Shown piece after piece: positions 9,949 through 18,253 of a stretch of 53,460 nucleotides of DNA (positions are counted from its first letter, which is position 1; each line of letters begins with the position of its first letter). The DNA is from Treponema sp. (GTDB taxonomy: Bacteria; Spirochaetota; Spirochaetia; Treponematales; Breznakiellaceae). The stretch lies in assembly GCA_031273265.1 (NCBI GenBank), contig JAISSH010000039.1, positions 1 through 53,460 of the forward strand. Reading direction: 5' to 3'. The translations under genes and the position numbers were made by a program. The notes under the pieces are model-generated. The model worked only from the letters and a program-made list of their open reading frames with translations, had not been told where the DNA came from and made no database searches.

Positions 9949-10791
9949 ATGGTAACCGAAAACGATTTGAATAAATTAAGATCATTACAGGAAATAATCT
10001 ATGAAAAAATAGGACTGCAGAAAAGCATTCAGGAAATACCCAAACTGCAGGGCACTCAGGAAGAACTTCTGACAAGAATTAAAAAAACCTTTATCGAGAA
10101 AAATCAGGAATATGAAAGGGTAAAGTCCGAAGAGGTCGATTTAAGAGGCAGGCTGGCGGAAGCCGGTTCCGCCAGGGAAAAAGCCGAAAAAACAATGGAT
10201 CTGATCAGCACCCAAAGAGAATACGAAGCGTTGGACAAGGAAATCCGCGACGCGACCGACAAAGAGCAGCAGTACCGCAAAGACCTTCAGCAAAGAGAGC
10301 GTGTCCTTGAAGAGCTTGACGAACAGATCAAACAGCACACTGCCCTTATTGAACAGCAGGAAAAAGAACTGGAAGAACGCCGGAAAATCATACAGGCGGA
10401 AATCCATGACAAGCAAAAACAGATAGACGCGCTTCAAAAGAAAGAAGAAAAATTGACCGAAAATCTCGATTCTGAAATGGTTTTTAAATTCGAAAGAATC
10501 ATAAAAAACAAAATGGGCGTCGGAATTGTCGCGATAAAGGGAAATGTCTGTATGGGATGCCACATGATCCTCCCCGTTCAATTCGCCAACGAAGTGCGCA
10601 TCGGCGACGATTTTGTTTTTTGCCCATATTGTTCGCGTATTCTTTTCTACGAAGAATCCGGCGAACAAGACGAAGACTACTTCAGCACCGAAGACACCGG
10701 CTCTCTTTCCGATCTTGACGAAATTGAAGAAGAAGAGGACGAGGAAGACGAAGAGGAAGAAGAGAAAGTTAATATCGATTATGAGGAATAA
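9949..10791 (+). CDS. Coiled-coil zinc-ribbon protein (DUF164/CT398-like)
   Basis: 280 residues. A long charged coiled coil (about residues 10-180) is followed by a four-cysteine zinc ribbon (CMGC...CPYC) and a very acidic tail of mostly Glu and Asp. The family is common in spirochaetes and chlamydiae and is thought to act as an adaptor, but its role is not settled. I chose ATG 9949, preceded by GGGAGAG, over an upstream start that would overlap rpoD and add unrelated residues. Confidence 0.82.
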   Translation: MVTENDLNKLRSLQEIIYEKIGLQKSIQEIPKLQGTQEELLTRIKKTFIEKNQEYERVKSEEVDLRGRLAEAGSAREKAEKTMDLISTQREYEALDKEIRDATDKEQQYRKDLQQRERVLEELDEQIKQHTALIEQQEKELEERRKIIQAEIHDKQKQIDALQKKEEKLTENLDSEMVFKFERIIKNKMGVGIVAIKGNVCMGCHMILPVQFANEVRIGDDFVFCPYCSRILFYEESGEQDEDYFSTEDTGSLSDLDEIEEEEDEEDEEEEEKVNIDYEE

Positions 10792-10829
10792 TTGGTAAAA
10801 TTCCATGTTTGGGTTATACTTAACAAATG
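10792..10829 (+). promoter_or_regulatory. Promoter giving a predicted leaderless scpA mRNA
   Basis: TTGGTA (10792-10797), a 17-base spacer and TATACT (10815-10820) place the transcription start at or within a base of the A of the scpA ATG at 10827. No Shine-Dalgarno lies between the -10 and the ATG. Confidence 0.5.
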
Positions 10830-11555
10830 GAAATAAAGTCTGAAACCGCCGGGCATAGTTTTAAGCTAAGCGAGTTCGAGGGACCGCTCGATCTCCTGCT
10901 TTACATGATCCGTAAAAATGAGATCAACATCTACGACATTCCTGTCGCTCAGATAACCGAACAGTACATTGAATACCTTTGCGGCGCGGAAACAATGGAC
11001 ATGGAAGACCTTACCGCTTTTCACGCGATGGCGGCGACACTGCTCTATATAAAAAGCAGAACTTTGCTTCCTGTGGAAATGGACGAGGACGCGGACATGG
11101 AAGACCCAAGGGCGGAACTTGTAGAGCGCCTGATTGAATATCAGAAGTATAAAAGACTTTCCGAACTTATGGAAGAAAAGGAAAATGAAAACGAATGGGT
11201 TATCGAACGGCGCGGACTGCGGCAAAATCTTCCGTTTGCCGACGATGACATGTGGGAAAAAGTCGAAATCTGGGACATTGTAAAAACATTTTCCGCGCTC
11301 GCTTTTAATTTACCGGCGGAGCGCATTTTAGACCTTTACGAAGAAGTATCCGTGAACGAAAAAACCACCCTGCTTTTGGAATTTCTGGATAACAAGGGAG
11401 AGTGCAGGTTTTCCGAACTCATTGTTCGAAGCGGGGCGATGGACGTGGTATGCGCCTTTCTGGCGGTACTTGAAGCGGCAAAAATGCGCATGATAGCGCT
11501 GTATCAAAACCGCCTTTTTGGTGATATTCTTATACGACCAAACGTTTCAGAGTGA
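10827..11555 (+). CDS. scpA: Segregation and condensation protein A
   Basis: ScpA is the kleisin that bridges SMC heads in bacterial condensin. The 242 residues include the canonical start region FEGPLDLLLYMIRKNEINIYDIPVAQ (split here for length: FEGPLDLLLYMI, then NEINIYDIPV) and the C-terminal winged-helix region. scpB follows after 18 bases. The ATG at 10827 has no ribosome site, and a promoter ends six bases before it, suggesting leaderless translation. Confidence 0.95.
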   Translation: MEIKSETAGHSFKLSEFEGPLDLLLYMIRKNEINIYDIPVAQITEQYIEYLCGAETMDMEDLTAFHAMAATLLYIKSRTLLPVEMDEDADMEDPRAELVERLIEYQKYKRLSELMEEKENENEWVIERRGLRQNLPFADDDMWEKVEIWDIVKTFSALAFNLPAERILDLYEEVSVNEKTTLLLEFLDNKGECRFSELIVRSGAMDVVCAFLAVLEAAKMRMIALYQNRLFGDILIRPNVSE

Positions 11556-11573
11556 TTATGACGGGAGTTATTC

Positions 11574-12128
11574 GTGAGCAGCAATCTTGAAAAAGAAACC
11601 GCCCTTGTCGAGGCGATTCTATACATGGAGGGAGATCCCCTCGACGAAGGCGGTATAAGCCGCATTTGCGGGCTTTCAAAAGAGGCAATAACAGCCGCCC
11701 TTGATAATTTAGCCGAAAGGTATAAAGCCGCCGGCTGCGGTCTGGAACTTGCTCGCATTGGCGGCGGAATAATGATCTCCGCCAAGCGCGAATACTGGGA
11801 CGATTTAAAAGACCGTTACGGCAAAAAAACCGAAGGCAAAATTTCCCGCGCCGCTATGGAAACACTCGCGATTGTCGCCTATTCTCAGCCTGTTACCCGC
11901 GCCGAAATCGAAAAAATCCGCGGAGTATCCGCCGACAATATGATTCGCCTCCTCCTTGAAAAATCCCTTGTCCGCGAAGCGGGAAAGAAAGACATTCCCG
12001 GAAGACCTGTCATGTACGGAACCACGAAGGAGTTTCTCAAGCTTTTCCGCATGAATTCCATAGCGGAACTTCCAAAACTCAGCGATATTGACGTTGAAAA
12101 ATTCGAGCTGGTGGGGGAGAAGTATTAG
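11574..12128 (+). CDS. scpB: Segregation and condensation protein B
   Basis: ScpB dimers bind the ScpA kleisin and modulate SMC loading. The 184 residues form two winged helices, with the signature AMETLAIVAYSQPVTRAEIE near residue 105 and PGRPVMYGTT in the C-terminal half. The start is GTG 11574 with GGGAG nearby. Its last codons overlap the start of the next gene. Confidence 0.94.
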   Translation: MSSNLEKETALVEAILYMEGDPLDEGGISRICGLSKEAITAALDNLAERYKAAGCGLELARIGGGIMISAKREYWDDLKDRYGKKTEGKISRAAMETLAIVAYSQPVTRAEIEKIRGVSADNMIRLLLEKSLVREAGKKDIPGRPVMYGTTKEFLKLFRMNSIAELPKLSDIDVEKFELVGEKY

Positions 12129-12813
12129 ACTTCAGGTTTTTCTTTCCCACGCGGGTATTGCCTCAAGACGAGCCTCGGAAGAAATAATCGCGAGCGGCAG
12201 GGTCTCCGTGAACGGCGTAGCGATTACCTCTCAGGGGTACAAAGTCGAAGAAAACGACATTGTCCTTCTTGACGGAAAACCCGTTCAAGCGGAAAGCCGA
12301 TTGCTTCATCTTGCCCTGAACAAGCCGGCGGGCTTTATATGCAGTTCCAGCGACCCTCAGGGGCGTCCGCTTGCGCTTTCCCTGCTTCCTGCCGCGAAAG
12401 AGCGGCTTTACAGCGTAGGAAGGCTTGATTTTCAATCCTGCGGGCTTATTTTCTTTACAAACGACGGGAATTTTGCCGCCCGCCTCGGTCATCCCGCTTC
12501 CGGTCTTGAAAAGGAATACATAGTGGAGGCGACAGGCGTAATTCCCGACACAGTGGTAGAAGCCTTTACAAGCGGAATTACGATTGAAGACGTATACTAC
12601 AAGGCAAAAACAGCGGAAAGAACCGGGCGTAAAACTTTACGGATAGTCCTTGTTGAAGGTAAAAACCGGGAAATTCGCCGCGTTTTTTCCCACTTTCACC
12701 TGCACCCGGCGACGCTTCGCAGGGTACGCATCGGTACTGTCCTTCTTGGCAATCTACCTGAGGGCGAGTCCCGTCCCTTAACAAAAAATGAAATTAAGGA
12801 GTTATTATGGTAA
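12124..12813 (+). CDS. rRNA pseudouridine synthase, RsuA/RluB family
   Basis: It isomerises a uridine in 16S or 23S rRNA. An N-terminal S4 RNA-binding domain (residues 1-60) is followed by the catalytic domain with the active aspartate in SVGRLDFQSCGL. Family members begin MRLQ-FLS-AG-ASRR. That start falls on an ATT codon at 12124, four bases after GGGGGAG and overlapping the scpB stop. The only upstream in-frame alternatives, TTG at 12088 and 12094, lack a ribosome site and would add unrelated residues. I therefore propose the rare ATT start. Whether the target is RluB- or RsuA-type is unclear. Confidence 0.85.
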   Translation: MRLQVFLSHAGIASRRASEEIIASGRVSVNGVAITSQGYKVEENDIVLLDGKPVQAESRLLHLALNKPAGFICSSSDPQGRPLALSLLPAAKERLYSVGRLDFQSCGLIFFTNDGNFAARLGHPASGLEKEYIVEATGVIPDTVVEAFTSGITIEDVYYKAKTAERTGRKTLRIVLVEGKNREIRRVFSHFHLHPATLRRVRIGTVLLGNLPEGESRPLTKNEIKELLW

Positions 12814-13454
12814 TAGCGATTGACGGTCCCGCCGGCTCCGGGAAAAGCACTATCGCGCAGTTGCTTGCCGAAAAGTTGAAAGGCAGGGACGGCGGGGAGT
12901 TCACCTACATCAACTCCGGCAATTTGTACCGTGCGATAACATTGGGCTGTTTAAGGGCAAGAATCGACCTTTCAGACGGCGAAAAAGTGATAGAAATCGC
13001 AAAAAACGTCAAAATTTCCTACCAAAAGACCAATGTTTTTATTGACGGTGAAAATGTTACCGACCTTCTACACACGGACGAAATTGACCGTCATTCGGCT
13101 CCGGTTTCGGCTATAGTTCCGGTAAGGCACATAGTGAACGATATTATCCGTTCCCTCTCGGAAGGCAGGAATATAGTGGTGGAGGGCAGGGACATGACCA
13201 CCGTAGTCTTTCCAAACGCCGAATACCGCTTCTATCTAGACGCCTCGGCGGATTCCAGAGCGAAAAGACGCTATGAACAGGGGGTCTCGAACCTCAGTTT
13301 GGAAGAGATAAAAGCCGCAATTATGAAGCGGGACGAAATAGACAGGAATAAAGCCGAAGGAAGCCTGAAAATAGCCGATGGAGCGGTATATTTGGACACA
13401 TCGGACTTGACCATTATTCAAGTTTATGAGAAATTGATAGAGGCAATAGATTAA
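12807..13454 (+). CDS. cmk: Cytidylate kinase
   Basis: It phosphorylates CMP and dCMP. The 215 residues begin with the P-loop GPAGSGKST (residues 6-14) and contain the expected EGRDMTTVVFP and RAKRRYEQ motifs. The start overlaps the pseudouridine synthase end by seven bases with GGAGTTATT as ribosome site. The order scpA-scpB-pseudouridine synthase-cmk-rpsA is a widely conserved bacterial cluster. Confidence 0.95.
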   Translation: MVIAIDGPAGSGKSTIAQLLAEKLKGRDGGEFTYINSGNLYRAITLGCLRARIDLSDGEKVIEIAKNVKISYQKTNVFIDGENVTDLLHTDEIDRHSAPVSAIVPVRHIVNDIIRSLSEGRNIVVEGRDMTTVVFPNAEYRFYLDASADSRAKRRYEQGVSNLSLEEIKAAIMKRDEIDRNKAEGSLKIADGAVYLDTSDLTIIQVYEKLIEAID

Positions 13455-13473
13455 AAATAAGGAAAGTTATACA

Positions 13474-15231
13474 ATGGTTGTAATGGAAGTGGAATCGGAC
13501 ACTAGTCCGGTAAACGACGGCGAAAATATTCAAACTCAATTACAGGAAGAATACCTGAAAACTCTCGAACAGCTTGAGGAAGGTCAGCTTGTCGAAGGAA
13601 AGGTAATTCAGGTTACGTCGGATCAGGTATTTATCGACGTAGGTTATAAATCCGAAGGAAAAATTCCCATAACGGAATTTTCACAGATACCGGAAATAGG
13701 AGACACAGTCTCCGTTATTCTTATCGCGAAAGAAAATAAACACGGCGAAGTTATAGTTTCAAAACAAAAAGCGGACGCCAAACTTTTCTGGAAAAATATA
13801 AAGCAGGCTCATCAGGAAAAACACGCGGTAGAGGGCATCGTAGAAAAACAGGTAAAAGGCGGATTCGATGTGAACCTCGGAGCGGGAATGCACGCCTTCC
13901 TTCCCGTCAGCCAGTCTGACATTCAAAAAGTTGACAAGCCCGAAAAGATTCTTAACAAGAAAATAAATGTTTATGTCGAGCGTCTCTATTCGGACGGAAA
14001 AATAAACATAGTGGTAAACAGGCGCAAGTGCATGGAAGAAGAACTGGAACGCAAGCGCAATAATTTCTTTGAAAATACTCCCATAGGCTCCGACGTAACC
14101 GGCGTTGTAAAAAGTTTCACCTCATTCGGAGCGTTCATAGACCTTGGCGGCTTTGACGGACTCTTGCATATCAATGACATGAGCTGGGGGCACGTTACGC
14201 GCCCAAAAGATTTTGTTAAAAAAGGGCAGGAGATTAAGTTAAAAGTAATTCGTATAGATCGCAAGGAAAAAAGAATCAACCTTTCTCTGAAACATTACAC
14301 CGACGACCCATGGGTGCATTTTGAGGAAAAATACCACGTTAACGACGTTGTAAAGGGTAAGGTTACAAAACTCACCGATTTTGGCGCTTTCATTGAACTG
14401 GAAGAGGGCATAGAAGGGCTCGCGCACATTTCGGAATTTTCATGGATAAAGAAAATTCAAAAGCCTCAGGATCTGTTGAAACTCAACGACTTTGTCGAGT
14501 GTATGATATTGGGTTACGATCTTCAGGCGGGGCGTGTTTCTCTGGGACTTAAACAGGTGCAGAACAATCCGTGGGAAACCATCGAGGAAAAATACCCTGT
14601 TGGCTCAAGGATTAAAAGAAAAGTTGTTAAAATAACCAACGCCGGGGCTTTCATCGAACTGGAAGAAGGCATCGACGGATTCCTGCATTCGGACGATATG
14701 TCATGGACAAGGAAGGCGAAGGGACAGAACAGCGGTCTTACCGTAGGTCAGGAAGTAGAGGTAATGGTTATTGCCGTGGATGTTCAAAACCGCAATATAA
14801 AACTGGGAATCAAACAGCTTACGGAAGATCCGTGGAAGAATTTCACGGAAAGTCACAGTCCCGGCTCTCCTGTGGAAGGAGAAGTTGTATCTATAACGGA
14901 TTTCGGTATTTTCCTTCGCTTGCCCGGCGGAATAGAAGGGCTGATTCACAAATCAAATCTTGTCGAAAATCGCGAAGAAAACCCGGACGATGCTTTGAAA
15001 AAATTCAAAACGGGGGATAAGTTAAAAGCCGTTGTTTTGGAAATTCAAAGCGACAAGCAGAAAGTCGCTTTTTCACTGCGTGATTATCAGAAAAAAGCCC
15101 ACAAAGATGAAATTTCGCGTTATATGACGACAGAAGAGGAATCTTCCGATTCAACATATACTCTGGGCTCCCTCTTAAAATCCAAAAATTCACAATCAAG
15201 CGATACTGAAGATGAAAAGAAATCCAAATAG
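13474..15231 (+). CDS. rpsA: 30S ribosomal protein S1
   Basis: S1 helps the ribosome bind and unfold mRNA. The 585 residues contain six S1 RNA-binding repeats. The central ones are most regular (for example GVVKSFTSFGAFIDL and GKVTKLTDFGAFIEL); the first two are divergent. The tail after about residue 545 is charged and disordered. Length and repeat number match full-length S1. Confidence 0.95.
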   Translation: MVVMEVESDTSPVNDGENIQTQLQEEYLKTLEQLEEGQLVEGKVIQVTSDQVFIDVGYKSEGKIPITEFSQIPEIGDTVSVILIAKENKHGEVIVSKQKADAKLFWKNIKQAHQEKHAVEGIVEKQVKGGFDVNLGAGMHAFLPVSQSDIQKVDKPEKILNKKINVYVERLYSDGKINIVVNRRKCMEEELERKRNNFFENTPIGSDVTGVVKSFTSFGAFIDLGGFDGLLHINDMSWGHVTRPKDFVKKGQEIKLKVIRIDRKEKRINLSLKHYTDDPWVHFEEKYHVNDVVKGKVTKLTDFGAFIELEEGIEGLAHISEFSWIKKIQKPQDLLKLNDFVECMILGYDLQAGRVSLGLKQVQNNPWETIEEKYPVGSRIKRKVVKITNAGAFIELEEGIDGFLHSDDMSWTRKAKGQNSGLTVGQEVEVMVIAVDVQNRNIKLGIKQLTEDPWKNFTESHSPGSPVEGEVVSITDFGIFLRLPGGIEGLIHKSNLVENREENPDDALKKFKTGDKLKAVVLEIQSDKQKVAFSLRDYQKKAHKDEISRYMTTEEESSDSTYTLGSLLKSKNSQSSDTEDEKKSK

Positions 15232-15246
15232 TATCAGGGACGGCCT

Positions 15247-16761
15247 ATGCTGTCAAACATTGACGTAAATAAATTTCATACTCTTATCGAGATTAATTCT
15301 CTTATAAATTCAAACTATAAGAATGTTCACAGCCTTCTTTCCCAAATAATGGAATCGGCGACACGGCTTTCAGACGCCGAAGCGTCGAGCCTTTTTTTTA
15401 TGGACAAGCAAAGAAACGAACTTTACTTTGAAGTTGCCCTTGGTCCAAAGGGCAATGAAGTGCAGAAGTACACCGTAAAACTTGGAGAGGGCATTGCCGG
15501 CTGGGTAGCGTTGAACAATAAATCTCTTATTGTAAACGACGTGGCGAGCGACAAGCGCCATTTAAGCACCATAGGAGAGGAAATAAATTACGCTTCAAAA
15601 ACCATGATAGCGGTTCCAATGAGAGTCAAGGATGAGTGCATAGGAGTTCTCGAAGTAATAAATAAACGGGACGCCGCGGGTTTTTCACAGGATGATCTTG
15701 AATGGCTGGAAATATTCGCTAACCAGGCGGCGTTGGCGATTGTCAACGCGAAAAACATGGAAGAAGCCTACAGCGAAATCATGAATTTAAAAGATTTGCT
15801 GAAAAATGATCAGGGCTATCACACAATAATAACAAAAAGCCCCGTGATTCTGGAAAAGCTGGAAATAATCGACAGAGTAGCGCAGACGGATTCATCGGTT
15901 TTACTGCTGGGGGAGAGCGGGGTAGGGAAGGAGCTTTTTGCCGAACAGATACACCTCAGGAGCAAACGCAGAAGTTCTCCGTTTATCAGGGTGAACTGCG
16001 CGGCTTTGCCGGAAGGTCTGCTGGAAAGCGAGCTTTTCGGACACGTCAAGGGCGCCTTTACAAACGCTATTTCCAACCGTCAGGGACGTTTTGAAATGGC
16101 GGACAGCGGCACCATCTTTCTTGACGAGATAGGAGATCTGCCGCTGTCATTACAGGCGAAAATCTTGCGCGTAATTCAGGAGAAAAAATTTGAAAAAGTG
16201 GGGTCGGATGTTACGCATACGGTTAATGTGCGCATAATAGCCGCTACCAATAAAGACATTGAAGAACAGGTGAAGAAAAATGAATTTCGCCAGGATTTGT
16301 TCTACCGCCTTAACGTGTTTCCGGTTTATATTCCGCCCCTGCGCCAGCGTCCGGAAGATATACCCGAACTGGCGAATTTTTTCCTTGACTGCTTCATGAA
16401 AGAAACAAAAAAACAATTTGAGGGATTTTCCCAGGACGCTCTTGACGCCCTGCTTTCATATTCATGGCCTGGCAACGTCCGCGAACTTCAAAATTGCATA
16501 GAACGCGCATGCGTAATGGGAAAAAATAAACATATAGGACGCGAGGACCTTTTCCTTAAATACGGAGAAACAAGAGAAGGGGAAGCTACCGAGCGGAATT
16601 TAAAGAACGCGATTAATGTTTTCAAAACCAATTTTATCCGCAGAGTGCTGGAAGAAAACGACTGGAATCAGACCGACACTTCCAAAGCCCTTGCCATACA
16701 GCGCACTTATTTGTCAAGATTGATAAAAGAATTGAAATTATTTAATCCAAAGGAGTTATAA
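15247..16761 (+). CDS. GAF-AAA+-Fis sigma-54-dependent activator
   Basis: 504 residues: an N-terminal GAF sensor (about 20-170), an AAA+ ATPase with Walker A GESGVGKE (about 222-229), Walker B GTIFLDEIGD, and a Fis-type DNA-binding end (NQTDTSKALAIQRTYLSR). Such proteins use ATP to open sigma-54 promoters. The loop that normally reads GAFTGA and contacts sigma-54 is GAFTNA here. It follows rpsA by 15 bases and its TAA overlaps the next ATG (TAATG). The signal sensed by the GAF domain cannot be read from sequence. Confidence 0.88.
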   Translation: MLSNIDVNKFHTLIEINSLINSNYKNVHSLLSQIMESATRLSDAEASSLFFMDKQRNELYFEVALGPKGNEVQKYTVKLGEGIAGWVALNNKSLIVNDVASDKRHLSTIGEEINYASKTMIAVPMRVKDECIGVLEVINKRDAAGFSQDDLEWLEIFANQAALAIVNAKNMEEAYSEIMNLKDLLKNDQGYHTIITKSPVILEKLEIIDRVAQTDSSVLLLGESGVGKELFAEQIHLRSKRRSSPFIRVNCAALPEGLLESELFGHVKGAFTNAISNRQGRFEMADSGTIFLDEIGDLPLSLQAKILRVIQEKKFEKVGSDVTHTVNVRIIAATNKDIEEQVKKNEFRQDLFYRLNVFPVYIPPLRQRPEDIPELANFFLDCFMKETKKQFEGFSQDALDALLSYSWPGNVRELQNCIERACVMGKNKHIGREDLFLKYGETREGEATERNLKNAINVFKTNFIRRVLEENDWNQTDTSKALAIQRTYLSRLIKELKLFNPKEL

Positions 16762-17435
16762 TGCAAAACAACGGTGAAAGTACAAATGCAAGGGACCAAT
16801 TCAACGATTTTGTTCAAAGGAACAGAAAAGGTATTTTTTTTAGTTTAGGCGCGTTGGTCGTTCTGCTTGTCGGATTGGTGGTCTTTCTGTATGTGAAAGA
16901 TTATCTTCAGAAGAAAGCTTTAGCGGAAGTTGAAGTGTTAAACACCCGCTTTACAGATCTGCGCGCCAATCTTAAAGAGGAAGACAGCGCGGACGATGTG
17001 CAATCGCTTCTTGTTGACCTTAATTCGTTTGTAAACAGTAAATTCGGTCTGGCGGAAGGAAGGGGATGGACTGTTATCGCGCAGATACATAGTGAAAGAG
17101 AGGAATGGCAGCAGGCGGAAGACGCCTGGCGCAATGCGGCTAAAGCGGCGGCGAATTCATACCTCGCTCCTGTCGCCTATTTTAACGCCGCCGCCGCCGC
17201 CGAAGAGCAGGGAAAGACCGAGCAGGCGATAGAACTACTGGAAAAAAGCCTTTCAAGTAAATTTGAATTTCCGGCCGCCGCGCGCGCTCAGTTTTCCATT
17301 GGCAGATTGAATGAAGAACTCGATAATATTCCTGAAGCGATTATTGCGTACCGCCTTGTTGTTTCCAAATGGCCTAACTTATCGGGCTGGACGGAACTGG
17401 CAAACAGCCGTATAGTTGTTCTTGAGGAGCAATGA
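16761..17435 (+). CDS. Membrane-anchored TPR-like protein (YfgM-like)
   Basis: 224 residues with a cytoplasmic N-terminus, one membrane helix (about 27-47) and an outward domain with TPR-like helices (EREEWQQAEDAWRNAAKAAA). The architecture resembles YfgM/TPR_21 proteins that accompany secretion or envelope chaperones. It is translationally coupled to the sigma-54 activator and overlaps the lipoprotein gene by four bases. Confidence 0.7.
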   Translation: MQNNGESTNARDQFNDFVQRNRKGIFFSLGALVVLLVGLVVFLYVKDYLQKKALAEVEVLNTRFTDLRANLKEEDSADDVQSLLVDLNSFVNSKFGLAEGRGWTVIAQIHSEREEWQQAEDAWRNAAKAAANSYLAPVAYFNAAAAAEEQGKTEQAIELLEKSLSSKFEFPAAARAQFSIGRLNEELDNIPEAIIAYRLVVSKWPNLSGWTELANSRIVVLEEQ

Positions 17436-18166
17436 AATACAGGAAAGTTATCGCAGTTTTTTTCGCGTCTCTTTTAGTTCCGTCCTGCGGTATTGAGGAG
17501 AACTATTACCTTCCGCAAGTACCGCAGAACAGGATTACAAGGACAAACAATACGGAAGCCGTGATAATTCTTCCGTCGCTTAATCAGTATAACTACGCCC
17601 AAAATTATATTATTTACTACAAGATATATATCAGCGGGGAGGATTCTATAGCCGATATTCAAACATCTTCGGAACGAAGCAATATCAGCTCCGATCTAGC
17701 AAGTGATTATAGCGCTATCAATCCTTACGCAGATCCTGTTTCCCAATCACAATCAAATGTGTCAACTATTCTCAAAAACCGAAATTATTTTGAACTTGAG
17801 CTTGACGGTGCGGATATAAAAAACTCTCTGCCTTTATCCGGCGGCAGCGTTAGAATATTTTTCCCGACCAGCGCAGGCGAATATCCTACCTTGTCCTATA
17901 ATGATGGTCAAGGAATACGTTTTCGCCGATCAAGACAATTAATCTCTCCGCAGCCTGTTGGCGACCCATATTTTCGTAATACAAATGATTTAAGCAATCC
18001 AGAAAACTCTAACAGTAATATAAATGCGGATGTGGCAAGCCGCAGCGGTTCGACAGGTTTTGCCTATGCTTCAATGTATATAGTCGCGGTAGGGCTCACA
18101 AATGATTTTAAGCAAATATTCAGTAAACCAACACACATCAGTATTTTTAAACTGCCAAATGTGTAA
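17432..18166 (+). CDS. Putative lipoprotein of unknown function
   Basis: 244 residues with a signal peptide ending in a lipobox-like LVPSCG, so Cys20 is the probable lipidated residue. The mature part is rich in Asn, Ser and Tyr, with the look of a beta-rich envelope protein. I recognise no family. It is the last + strand gene of this run and converges with the radical SAM gene. Confidence 0.7.
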   Translation: MKYRKVIAVFFASLLVPSCGIEENYYLPQVPQNRITRTNNTEAVIILPSLNQYNYAQNYIIYYKIYISGEDSIADIQTSSERSNISSDLASDYSAINPYADPVSQSQSNVSTILKNRNYFELELDGADIKNSLPLSGGSVRIFFPTSAGEYPTLSYNDGQGIRFRRSRQLISPQPVGDPYFRNTNDLSNPENSNSNINADVASRSGSTGFAYASMYIVAVGLTNDFKQIFSKPTHISIFKLPNV

Positions 18167-18253
18167 TTATTTCAATACCATCCGCTGAAATTATTCACAT
18201 ATATTACTAACCATAATCAATATTCTGTCTACCAATATTAATGTTGTGAAAGG

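Noticed and set aside
10141-10806. 221-codon minus frame opposite the zinc-ribbon gene
   Set aside because: Phe/Leu-rich translation of the complement of acidic and lysine-rich codons, not a membrane protein gene.
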